Assembly (NCBI GenBank): GCA_000934455.1
Contig: KN886483.1
Coordinates: 45,395 to 76,932 of the forward strand
Source: Apostichopus parvimensis
Lineage: Eukaryota > Echinodermata > Holothuroidea > Aspidochirotida > Stichopodidae
DNA: 31,538 nt
Direction of reading: 5' to 3'
Shown here: positions 1-8,967 of the stretch, piece by piece
Layout of the letters: every line of letters starts with the position of its first letter
How positions within the stretch are numbered: position 1 is the stretch's first letter
Made by a program: the position numbers and the translations under genes
The notes under the pieces: generated by a model
What the model saw: only the letters and a program-made list of their open reading frames with translations
What the model was told of the DNA's origin: nothing
The model's database searches: none

Positions 1-295
1 TATTTTGATCCCAAACGGTCTTTGCTATGAAGAATATATAGTCCTCTCTAAACAGTGTAAAACAGTGAATAGTAAATCAAGCAAGTGAAAGTCTGCAGGA
101 TCATGTAGCTTCAGATTGTCCAATCCCATAAATGGAACAAGGAAAAGGAAAAAAATTGTAATTCATGGCATATCGACAAACTTGATATCAGATCTTAAAG
201 CCACAGTTTGCATTCAAGGCATTGAAGACTCTCAGGATTAGTCAAAATATTTCCAAGCAGATATAAGTAATCAATGCTGATGAAGTTTCTATTAA
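1..295. other. AT-rich spacer with a solo MITE end
   Basis: No credible coding frame was seen. Positions 217-231 repeat the first 15 bases of the MITE that begins at 296 (AGGCATTGAAGACTC), preceded by TTCA, a one-base change from the TTAA target. I read this as a solo or truncated terminal repeat left by another insertion about 80 bp upstream. Confidence 0.4.
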
Positions 296-621
296 AGGCA
301 TTGAAGACTCGTCCCTAACGGTGTGCCACGCTCTGAATAAAGTTAACTTTCCATTGCTTGCAAGTGAAGTTTTCTTCTTCCCGCTACAAAATGCAGACAG
401 TATCTAGACCTCAGATGTGCATCGCTGCTATGTACACTGTGTTGTGGGTATTGACCGTAGCTGCATGTATTGACTGTACACTAGTGTCTAATTACCGACG
501 GTAGCAAGCTGTGTATTTTCTGGGATCGATGGTGGTGTCTAACACTTCTATTACACCTCATTCGGAACTAGGTCAGATTACCGGCATAAGACGTTTCTTT
601 GTGCGCGAGTCTTCACACCCT
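296..621 (+). mobile_element. TTAA-flanked MITE, copy 1 (326 bp)
   Basis: Non-autonomous DNA transposon relic. The left end reads AGGCATTGAAGACTCG and the right end, reverse-complemented, reads AGGGTGTGAAGACTCG, giving 16-bp imperfect terminal inverted repeats. Exact TTAA tetranucleotides flank both sides (292-295 and 622-625), the target duplication of piggyBac-type and some Sola elements. No transposase is encoded. A second copy in the opposite orientation lies at 6739-7095; relative to it, this copy has lost about 31 bp of interior near 395-400. The assignment to a TTAA-target superfamily comes from the flanks only; the terminal bases do not match the classic piggyBac CCC start, so the superfamily is uncertain. 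Confidence 0.85.
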
Positions 622-625
622 TTAA

Positions 626-1545
626 TCAATTTGCCACGACCCTGGTGGCTTCCTACTCTAGTCACATAAAGATGGCAACGTGCAGACACAAAAAGAACTT
701 AGCGTTCTCATCAAAGATTGTAAACCAATAAAACATAACGTTTAACGTTTTTGCGACTGAAATATTGTCTGTAAAAGACTCCTGAATATCTAATGATAAG
801 TCATCGATTCGGAGCAGCCACTGAGACCTTATTTTTTAATTAAGCTTAATTGAGCTGTATGCAATATTCTGTGAATATTCATACTAAAAGTACACAGACT
901 GGTAGCCCAACTATGATCGTAAAATTTCAGGTACAAGCTTCGTTGAGTAAAATAATACACTAAGCTTCTGCTGACAAAATCTCTGTTCGTGCTTGATCTC
1001 GTGAAATCTGGACTGAAGAATTTTGAGTTTTATCCGAAGTTTACAAGTTGTCAATTCAAGATCACTTCCTATGATCATTTAGATATATAAAATTCACCAT
1101 GTTTTTATCTTTTGTGTTTTCATTAGAAAGAAAAGAATAGATTAGATATAAAGAAAGAGTTTAGGCCTGGGGAATAGAGTATATTAGGCAACTGGCATCG
1201 ATCCAGTTTGGAAGATGTCAGTTCCAGAATTTCTTCTAATTTCTGATGTTTCCTCTTCTCTGTAGGCCTACCCCTTCTCCATCACCCTCCTCCCTTTTTA
1301 GATTCCAGGCAAACTTCCTTTTAACCTTGGAGAGTCGTATTTCTTATTTAAATGAGAAACCTTAATTACCACAGTTAGATCATGGGCAGAGAGGTCAAAG
1401 AGGTGTAGGCCTAGCATTATACATACTTTCCTTGTGTTAGGCCCCTAAGTGGTATTTAACACAACTGTGTGTTGCCATGCAGGCTTCACAGTCAAAGGAA
1501 GAATACAGAAACGAAACACAACATCAGATGACACACTCCACTGAA
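626..1545. other. Spacer without recognisable genes
   Basis: AT-rich unique-looking sequence. Two copies of the octamer palindrome TAGGCCTA occur at 1263-1270 and 1406-1413. A GTGAATATTCAT motif near 872-883 is one base from the two ATGAATATTCAT palindromes near 24.8-25.1 kb. No exon, RNA gene or transposon end was recognised. Confidence 0.4.
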
Positions 1546-1617
1546 GTGGACGTGTCTACTTCAGTGGACGTGTCTACTTCAGTGGACTTGTCAACTTAAG
1601 TGGACATGTCTCCTTCA
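1546..1617 (+). repeat. 18-bp minisatellite, four units
   Basis: Four head-to-tail 18-bp units start at 1546, 1564, 1582 and 1600. Units 1 and 2 are identical (GTGGACGTGTCTACTTCA); units 3 and 4 differ at a few positions. Each unit contains a decamer of the form GGACNTGTCW, at 1548, 1566, 1584 and 1602. The fourth, GGACATGTCT, fits the p53-family half-site consensus RRRCWWGYYY exactly and the others are one mismatch away. Half-sites are spaced by 8 bp. A partial unit may precede the array at 1538-1545. Confidence 0.9.
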
Positions 1618-2307
1618 GTTGAGTTTCGTTGATTTTGTGTATGCATAATCGAGAGCTATAGTGAAAGCCTGTCATTGTAGTGAATCAAAATTATTTTAAG
1701 TTCTTTGAACTTAGTTAGTTTTGATGTAATCAAAAGACCAATTGTACAGTGAAAACGGATACAATGGTTGAAAAAGCTTTGCAATGGTGAAAAACGGTGG
1801 GAAAAAAAAAAAATCAGTTTTCAGAAACCGACAAGAATTTTCTAGGCCTCTCAGTTCTGATGATCTTTAACCCCAAGGGAATCCCTTTTGATTTTTTGAC
1901 TTTTTTTTCTTTCTTTCTTTTGCCTTACTTATTGAATACGGGCATCATACATACTCTATCCTGTCACATGTCACTTTTAAGGGTTCGTCACAGAATTATC
2001 TCCAAACTTCCAAAATATCCGAAATGAGGATTAGCCAGGTGTACAGTCTTGTCAGGTACGGTCACTGGATTCACACGACACCCTTCTTCATTTTGTTTCT
2101 TAACCGGGCAACTGACAAACTTTATTTCCTCTAAGTGAATTTGATTATGTTCCTGAGGGCCAGATTAGGTTTGCATCCTGGCAATACACAGTCTAACAAG
2201 ATTAGTTTTGTCAGTCTATTCCATTAGCTGATCATATCAACACAACCTTCCAAATACAGCAAGTTCTCTATATACCTTTTTCTTTCTCTTTCATTCTCTA
2301 TCTATAG
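1618..2307. other. Spacer; polypyrimidine tract before a splice acceptor
   Basis: AT-rich. It holds a T/C-rich stretch at about 1897-1924 and an open frame at 1797-2026 (76 codons, non-ATG start) that looks like chance. The last 40 bases (about 2268-2307) form a strong polypyrimidine tract ending in TATAG, a good animal 3' splice site. Confidence 0.35.
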
Positions 2308-2500
2308 GGATGTTTCTAGTTTCGCACAATGTCGTAGCTCTTCAGCCACAAGATGGCTTATCACCAGCAACTTTGAACAAACTGAAGATATACTCCTCAC
2401 AGACAGACAGACATGTCTGAAACGGTTAATTCAAATTTCAAATGACTTAGTTGGGCAGAGGACTTGTGGTGGTGGGGGGGGGGGGGGGGGGGGGGGATGG
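2308..2500 (+). other. Possible internal exon ending in a poly-G tract
   Basis: Directly after the polypyrimidine/AG acceptor at 2306-2307 one frame (codons from 2309) stays open for 64 codons to a TAG at 2501. The first 54 or so codons give mixed, protein-like composition (for example RWLITSNFEQTEDILL and RQTCLKRLIQISNDLVG), then the frame runs into a 23-base G tract at 2474-2496. I recognise no family. A donor is not obvious; the GT after AAACG at 2424-2425 is one option. An open run of this length is expected by chance in a window this size, so the case rests on the quality of the acceptor. Confidence 0.2.
2474..2496 (+). repeat. Poly-G tract, 23 bases
   Basis: Uninterrupted run of 23 G, preceded by GGTGGTGG. 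This is one of the two longest G runs in the window (the other is 26951-26972) and is a potential quadruplex-forming and replication-slippage site. Its exact length may be unreliable in an assembly. Confidence 0.95.
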
Positions 2501-2510
2501 TAGAAGAAGC

Positions 2511-3259
2511 AAGGTGAAAAAGCAAAGAGCCTGACTGTCTTTCTTGAGAAAGGCCTTGTCTAAACACATTGTAGAAACAATGAACAATACCGATCCTGAG
2601 ATTCTTTCTACGACAACTGGGCCCAGCGGTTGCCCCTGTAAATCGCAACATTAAATCTCTATATGTGTTCCAATCACTATATAAACCCAAAGTGTAACAA
2701 ATCTCTTCTAATTGTCCCAGTCAATTACCACCTCATTGTTCTAAATCACTTTTAAAGTATATTACTTTCTTTTCTATCCTTCAGTTTTTATTTATATATA
2801 AGTTTTGCAAACAATTAACTCAAGATTTGTTTAATAGCTAAATTATGAAAGTGCATCTGTTACATACGTGTGTGACTTGTCGTCGTAATAAGAGTAGCTA
2901 CCGATGCGACATGCGTTTCAGCTTGGCTTACACTTTTACAAAGGTTATGATGATAATAACACGATGTAAACCACATCTCCGGCTGTATCAGAGACTTTCC
3001 AAACCAAGAAAGATCGAGACATCACCTTGACATTCAGACGATCACTTCCTATGATAGACATCTGGCTTAAAGTTTATTAGTGATGATTAAATCGCTAATG
3101 AATGAACCAAGAAACTCCTACTTTTAGGAACCCGACACGCTGGTGTCACACGGAGTGCTTGATTGGGTTTATTGACTTCCTGTTGCACATTCAAAAAGCA
3201 TCCTCTACACACATGAACTCAGATAAAACAACAACACATCCTAGTGTATGTGTTGGTAT
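2511..3259. other. Spacer without recognisable genes
   Basis: Contains a 61-codon open frame at 2845-3030 with slightly raised CpG but no recognisable domain. The 16-mer GATCACTTCCTATGAT at 3040-3055 is an exact repeat of 1060-1075. No transposon ends were seen before 3260. Confidence 0.35.
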
Positions 3260-3267
3260 TTTGTACA

Positions 3268-3573
3268 TAGGTGCGTAGCCAGGAATTTGTCAAGGGAGGG
3301 GCCAACCTGTAGGCAAACTATCAGAGCCGTATATATGGCTCTGCAAACTATCTAAGCGTAGCGCCACTATAGTTGGCGCAAAGTGTACAAGAAAATTTTG
3401 GCCGAAAATGCCTTCCAGATCGCTGGAAATGGCACTTTCCAGGCCTTGTAAGTTGCATCTAAGCATATTCTATTTTTAAATTACTAGCGATATCATAAAA
3501 ACATACAAAAAAAGTATGCTCAAGGGGAGGGGGGCGTTTCCCCTTCGCCCGCCCCCCCTTGGCTACGCGCCTG
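3268..3573 (+). mobile_element. hAT-type MITE with perfect 8-bp TSD (306 bp)
   Basis: Non-autonomous hAT-like transposon. The left end is TAGGTGCGTAGCCAGG and the right end, reverse-complemented, is CAGGCGCGTAGCCAAGG; the first base has probably mutated from C. The 8-bp target duplication TTTGTACA is exact on both sides (3260-3267 and 3574-3581), diagnostic of the hAT class. There is no coding capacity. The right third is G- and C-rich (GGGGAGGGGGGCG and CGCCCGCCCCCC). Internal sequence around 3350-3440 aligns by eye with the interior of the element at 12901-13302 (shared CTATCTAAG and AGCGCCAC blocks and a later GATCGC-GGAAATG block), so the two belong to one family with different tips. It also carries a 20-bp hairpin flanked by a 10-bp direct repeat at 3313-3352. 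Confidence 0.92.
3313..3352 (+). repeat. Small hairpin flanked by 10-bp direct repeats
   Basis: GCAAACTATC at 3313-3322 is repeated exactly at 3343-3352. Between the copies lie 20 bases, AGAGCCGTATATATGGCTCT, with 6-7 bp complementary arms. The related element at 12901 has only one ACTATC block here, so this looks like an insertion or templated duplication within the MITE. Confidence 0.75.
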
Positions 3574-3581
3574 TTTGTACA

Positions 3582-5261
3582 ACAACATTACTGCAGAAAA
3601 TGAATGGTTTAACCTTGTATCGAGAGCTGAGCAGTTTTAAACTACTACTTTTTCGACAAAAGCAGGGTTAATTTGCTTTCGTCCATCGACTTTTACAAAC
3701 GTCAACCTTGTAGAACGCATCTCTCAAAATAAAATTAGAACACTAGAAATAGAAAAAAATAGGGAAAGGTTCATTATCAATCTAGTGACAAGAAGAAACC
3801 AGTAAGGCCTGTTTTTTGTTTTAAATTATAAAAATATTGCCAATCTGACACTTTTACATAGTAGTACATCGACAACATATAAAACTGAAAAATTAGACTC
3901 AACAGTATTAAATTCACTGTTCAAGATCAGAATAATGAGGATCAAAACTATGCAAGATTGATCACATTTGATTTGCATTTATAATATATAATTAAATCTT
4001 CCAAAACAAATAAGATCACTTTAAGAACTTTCTAATTAATGGATTATTTGTTAATTAATAACTCAAGACAGTTATTTTAGGTTAAAGAATAGATTTCTTT
4101 TGGGAGGCCGTGAGAGTTTTGGTAAAACTAATGCAAATTGGTGACCGCTTGCAAACAGCTTCATTTTATATGAAACAACAAACACGCAGATAACTTCAAG
4201 CATTCACGATTTACACTTAATTTGCATTCCAAGTGCAAACCACTATTTGTTCATTGAAGGTCATCAGTAGCATTGCCTGGCAATATGCCATAATGTTAAA
4301 TATTGGTCACTCATGTTGAAAATTTAACAAACACTGATACACCTATTCTCAAAGCATGTTGTTTACTTTCTTCAAAACTTGAGAACACTTTTGAAAGGTC
4401 ATAATCCGTGGGAATTTGCTTTTCAAAAGCCTCAGCAATTTAAACTTATGGTAGGTAAAATTCTGAGGTAATACGGATGAATTTTAAAGAAACCTATCAC
4501 CACATATCGGCTATGATGTCACAACCTTGAATATTACGATCTTAATTATCATGCAGATTTATTCACTCATTAAACTGACCTTATGCGGAACTTTCCCCTG
4601 TCAGAACCGGAAGAGGGAACGTCCAAATCTGGTGAGAGATGCAAAGAGAATATCCAGTAAACCCTGGATCATACAAAACAATATTCTGCTGGACAGGGGG
4701 AAGGTACTCTTAAAGGAGGGGTGGTTGTGGATCCAGGGAGCCAGGGGGTGTGAGAAGTATTTTTCTTTATGTAATTTCCCTTACCTCTCTAATTACAACA
4801 CGTTATGTCTATTTTAATTACTATGTAGGCCGACTGACATGTTAAGTGGAAATCAACAATTTTCAATCTGTCAAATTTTTCTTCATTATTTGAAGGGAAA
4901 CCATTGATGTCTTAATCCATGGTCCACAAACTATGGGGCACAATGGGGCCAAAAGTGATTTGCAAACAATTTTCGGTGGTCTGTGAGATTTTCAAGACGT
5001 ACACAAATAAGTTAATATACAGTTTTCGTAGCTTGTCCTAATGAGATCCTTATTGTCCAATTAAGTTTTAATGTATTCCAAGCAATTGAGGAAGGAAACT
5101 TCAAACCGTTAAATTACAAACTGAGCTTTAAATTGATATGGTACTTCCTGTAGACTGATTGCCTCATAAAATTAAATACCTACAAATCTGGGAGATTATA
5201 ACATACACAAGGCTCCTCCAATCCCCCATCCCACCTCTCCCACCCCGGCCCCCATCCCCAC
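3582..5261. other. AT-rich spacer
   Basis: About 1.7 kb with many A/T runs. A 96-codon open frame at 4527-4817 has no recognisable domain and ordinary base composition, so I do not call it a gene. No transposon ends or RNA genes were seen. A C-rich segment at about 5221-5261 directly precedes the LINE remnant. Confidence 0.35.
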
Positions 5262-5638
5262 CTCTTTGAATCTAAGTATACTTGCATAACTCTTGCACAA
5301 CTGCATGTCCCACTCATGAGTCATCTAGTGAAGTCAACCAGAACCCTCAGAAATCCAAACATCTTGCCCAAATATAGAATTCAACTGTACAGAAATTCGT
5401 TCATATACCGTGCAGCAATGTTTATACAATTTGATAGTTTAGAACCTTTCTTATAGTTTCAGTAATGACTGTTTCATCATTTTATGTTTAAACCATTTAA
5501 CAATCTTATTTCTTTCACTTACCATTTACCATATCATTTGTTTAATCTTAACAAGAACTGTTTTTTGATGTACGCCTATTTATAAATATTTTATATTTAT
5601 ACTGGTTTAAAATAAATTGAAATTGAAATCGAAATCAC
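5262..5638 (+). mobile_element. LINE 3' end: C-terminal remnant plus tail
   Basis: The frame at 5262-5456 reads through about 64 codons to a TAG (5454-5456) and resembles the very C-terminus of CR1/L2/RTE-like non-LTR retrotransposon polyproteins. The characteristic run is basic and aromatic: STRTLRNPNILPKYRIQLYR followed by NSFIYRAAMFIQFDSL, which corresponds to the usual region before the WNSLP-like motif. The W-N-x-L block itself is degraded. The sequence ends at about 5600-5638 in AAATAAATTGAAATTGAAAT, a short (TTGAAA)n tail typical of LINE 3' termini. The element is severely 5' truncated and dead. The clade is not determined. Confidence 0.55.
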
Positions 5639-6734
5639 TATCCATTAACTACCGACTGATCACTTTCACTTCGGTTATAAGACAAAGTTCTATTTTCTAA
5701 AGAAAGGGCAACAAGTTCAAGCAAGTCCAAATTCGAATCGAGAGGAAAAGATCTCTGTAAAAGACGTTGATGAAAAAAGTTCACTTGAAAAGAAATCCAA
5801 ATGAACATTATTAATTAAGAGTTGATTAGTGAAATATTTTACTGACACAAAAAACATCAGCTTAAAAACCAGGAAATAGAAGTCGACTTCAAGCCACAAA
5901 ACGACCCAATGATGACAGTCATGACACAGGAACATGTTTTATGATATTTTACAATGAAAAAATAATAAATAAAAATGTTGAAAAATGTGACAAAAACAGT
6001 CAAAATATTACAATTTACCACACTTGTAAATTTTGTTGGGCTACTATTATTTCAGAAAGTGGGCTTATATCCCTATTAAAGTTTTCTCACTAAAATAGGA
6101 AACAAATTACCAATGTCACTCTATATTAGATTTAAAGGACAAATATCAACACAATCTTCACTGTTAGGTTGTATCATACAAATCTTTGGGACGAAGAGCT
6201 TCACCCCCCCCCCCCCCATATCTACATCAAATCTAGTTGCTATGCTTGGGTGACATGGCAGTCATGGAATTGGCCAGCAGCCTTGTTGTCAGTCTGTGAC
6301 ATACATCATCATGCTCTCAGCAGATGGAACCATTTGCATTCTCTTTGTAGTTTTTCCTTCTTATATTTTTAAGGTCAGTGCACACAGCGTTGACACTGAA
6401 ATGGATGCCAATATTTTTAGGTCATGTTAACCACTGCAATATATTTTAAATTGAACATTTACGGAAAAAAAAAACATTTTTATCACAACTCCCCCTCCCC
6501 CCCCAAAAAAGCATCAACAATAATATTGTAGTAAATAAAGAAAAATATGGATACGTGATGTCATACTCAGACTTGTTCAAGTCTCTATGTGATGTAATAA
6601 TAAAAATTGAAAAATCTTTCAAATGTGGAATTGAAATTTTAGCTATTTGGAAACATGGACTGGACTAAGAAAGATCTGGCCAGGAAAGAGGGTGCACTTC
6701 GGCCTCTTTTTCCACTAAACGTGCTTCGATGACT
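5639..6734. other. AT-rich spacer with C tracts
   Basis: Includes C runs at about 6204-6218 and 6489-6503 and A-rich stretches. Open frames at 5717-5935 (minus) and 6169-6372 (plus) show no recognisable motif. Nothing else was supported. Confidence 0.35.
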
Positions 6735-6738
6735 TTGA

Positions 6739-7095
6739 AGGGTGTGAAGACTCGCGCCAAAACAAACGTCTAATGCCGGTAATCTGAACTAGTTTCGAAT
6801 GAGGTGTAACAGAAGTGTTAGACACCACCATCGATCCCAGAAAATACACACACAGCTTGCTATCGTCGGTAATTAGACACTAGTGTACAGTCCATACATA
6901 CAGCTACGGTCAATACCCACAACACAGTGTACATAGCAGCGATGGACATCTCAGGTCCAGATAAATGATAACAAGGTATCCTGTTTCATTACTGTCTGAA
7001 TTTTGTAGCGACAAGAAGAAAACGTCATTTGCAAGCAACGGAAAGTTAACTTTTTCAGAGCGTGGCACGCAGTCTGGGGCGAGTCTTCAATGCCT
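6739..7095 (-). mobile_element. TTAA-flanked MITE, copy 2 (357 bp, inverted)
   Basis: Second copy of the element at 296-621, in the opposite orientation. The plus-strand left end is AGGGTGTGAAGACTCG and the right end is the complement of AGGCATTGAAGACTCG. Flanks are TTGA (6735-6738) and TTAA (7096-7099), consistent with a TTAA duplication that has taken one substitution. It retains about 31 bp (around 6960-6990) missing from copy 1 and is therefore the better reference copy. The two copies form a long imperfect inverted repeat separated by about 6.1 kb. It encodes no protein. Confidence 0.88.
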
Positions 7096-7250
7096 TTAAT
7101 CCAGAACATGCCTCGTACATGATACATCTGAGCTATATGAACTCAATGTGATCGAAGCAGCTGAGACTGTTTGCAGCGTTGACTTTATGAGATTACTGTA
7201 TATATCCTACCTGCTGATAGATTTCTTGGAAGGGGTGATGAGATGGATAA

Positions 7251-7478
7251 ATAGGAATTTCATCATTTAATGCAATCAGGAAGAGAAGGGTTATTGATAT
7301 GACAGAGGAAGTAGGATCTAGATGGAACGATAAAGGGAAACAGACCCTAGAGGAAGATGAGGATGGGAGGTACCGCAACCTCCGGATTTACAGGAAGGGA
7401 ACAGAATTAGAGGAAGACGGGCGGATGGAAAGACAGCTCTCCGACCTCAAATATGACATTAAATATGACAGGAATTAG
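7251..7478 (+). other. Purine-rich open frame, possible exon
   Basis: One frame is open for 75 codons from 7251 to a TAG at 7476-7478; from the internal ATG (7299) it encodes 59 residues. The product is highly charged (MTEEVGSRWNDKGKQTLEED then a DGRYRNLRIYRK stretch) with no recognisable domain. Several codons end in C (TAC, CGC, AAC, CTC), which is coding-like. Against this, the strand is very purine-rich, and T-poor sequence lacks stop codons for trivial reasons. No strong splice signals were found at the edges; a weak AG lies at 7278-7279. Confidence 0.2.
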
Positions 7479-7525
7479 TCACAAGATTCACATGTAGTAG
7501 CTACAGTGATGAGCTATAGTCAGTG

Positions 7526-7593
7526 TTGTTTACCATTGATTGTAATGCAGACAGCTGGCCAGCTGGGATGGTTGAATCAATCAATGTAAACAA
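7526..7593. promoter_or_regulatory. 68-bp palindrome with forkhead-like and E-box sites
   Basis: The outer arms TTGTTTACCATTGATTG (7526-7542) and CAATCAATGTAAACAA (7578-7593) are complementary except for one extra C. At the centre is the perfect 14-bp palindrome CAGCTGGCCAGCTG (7552-7565), holding two CAGCTG E-boxes. The arms contain the forkhead core TGTTTAC / GTAAACA in inverted orientation. It could be a composite regulatory element, the relic of a small foldback element or a hairpin RNA; the sequence alone does not decide. Confidence 0.5.
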
Positions 7594-7599
7594 TAGCTT

Positions 7600-8289
7600 A
7601 TATTATCAGAGCTGTGCATTTCACCGATTGATATAAACATATACAAAGTGTATAATATCTACTTCTGTTATATTAAAATCTACAAAAAAGCTCCATGGTC
7701 TAATGAAATAATCAGTAGCTGCAGGGTTGTAAATGTGATGGGTAGAGGAGGATGAATGGGGGGGGGGGAAGAGGGAGGGGTGTGGTTGGAGGAAAAATGT
7801 GCCTATAATATCTTCAGTTAAGATTTGCAATACATTTTGCTCCATTGCATTCATTTTTGGCAATCACCTGTTTTGCTTCTTTTTCTTACAGTTGCCCAAA
7901 GTATACTAAACATGCAGTTTATTAATTCAAATCACAAATTCACAAACTTTTTACATATTTCACTCTGTCACATCTCTATTGATTATACCTCAATCTAATT
8001 AAGTACAATTAGGACACATAATACAAACTGAAAAATGAATAATAAATCTACAAACTCGGCCAAAAATATGCTTTGGTACTAAAAACACATCTTTAAAATT
8101 TGATTGAGCTATATATGCGGCCTAAATAGGCATTCATGACAAATTGGTCGCACCAATCCCTAAACTCCTGTTCCATAAAGCATTCTTCAAAATTCTCTAT
8201 ACCATACTTGAAAATGTACCCTTTAGTAAGACTGACGTTCATTTTTTCGTCACTGCCCACTTTTCCACCTTACAAGGTTATTAGTCTGG
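7600..8289. other. Spacer; possible 3' exon with splice acceptor
   Basis: A good acceptor (TTTTGCTTCTTTTTCTTACAG, AG at 7890-7891) is followed by a frame open to a TAA at 7996-7998, and AATAAA occurs at 8041-8046. This pattern could be a terminal exon of 107 nt plus a short 3'UTR, but the peptide is unrecognisable and AATAAA is common in AT-rich DNA. A G-rich tract lies at about 7758-7785. Confidence 0.15.
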
Positions 8290-8416
8290 AATGTTAGCCG
8301 GTGTGTTACGTGATCGATTCGCAAAGACTAGCGAAGGAAACGAGCGTGGAAAAGTCACTCGCACAGCTCAAATTTCCCGCGATCTACCGCGAGAGCCGAT
8401 TAAAATGCCCGAGGCA
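8290..8416 (+). promoter_or_regulatory. CpG-dense patch, possible first exon or promoter
   Basis: I count 14 CpG dinucleotides in about 126 bases, far above the flanking AT-rich sequence. An ATG at 8291 opens an 84-codon frame (to 8545), and a second in-frame ATG at 8405-8407 gives a short start followed by GGCAG|GTAAAC, a plausible 5' splice site (GT at 8417-8418). The encoded peptide (DRFAKTSEGNERGKVTRTAQ and on) matches no family I know. Alternatives are an unmethylated regulatory island or a young repeat. Confidence 0.25.
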
Positions 8417-8419
8417 GGT

Positions 8420-8967
8420 AAACTGTTATGTCAGCATGTCAGTATTATCGGGTGCATTTTCAAAAGAAAGATAATTGCATTAATGTTTTTAAAGAGAACT
8501 GATGATGTTATTCGGCTACTGTGTCACCCGTATTGTGTACATTAGTGAATAAGGGATTATCTAGGCTTTGAGTCAATTTACACAACAATTTGTAATGGGG
8601 CAGCCACATACATAGGCCTACTATGTAGTCTCTTAGTACAATATTAACGGTTTATGGACTAGTACACAGAAGCTCATCAGCTACACAACACAACCCACAT
8701 CAGACATCTTTTAACAAGTACAAAGCTTTGTTGACTTAATTGTAGAAAGTTTGTGTAGACCCAGGATCAACATTGCAGCACTCACTAATGCAGTATACAA
8801 ATAATATCATGCCTTTCGTTTTTACTGACTTACTTGAGACATTACAGCATATATCATGATCATCTCAACAGGGCTTCGCTACTAGATCATCACATAAATC
8901 ACATGTATATCTTACATTTATTTTGGCAGGCCTCGATATTGCTTATAATGGTAACCACTATCAGATT
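8420..8967. other. Spacer without recognisable genes
   Basis: AT-rich. TAGGCCTA occurs at 8613-8620. Nothing else was supported. Confidence 0.35.

Noticed and set aside
4527..4817. 96-codon plus-strand open frame
   Set aside because: No domain, no splice or CpG signal, and length within the chance range for this window.
6655..6732. 25-codon ORF beginning MDWTKKDLARKEG just before the MITE
   Set aside because: Far too short to separate from chance; no Kozak, splice or homology evidence.
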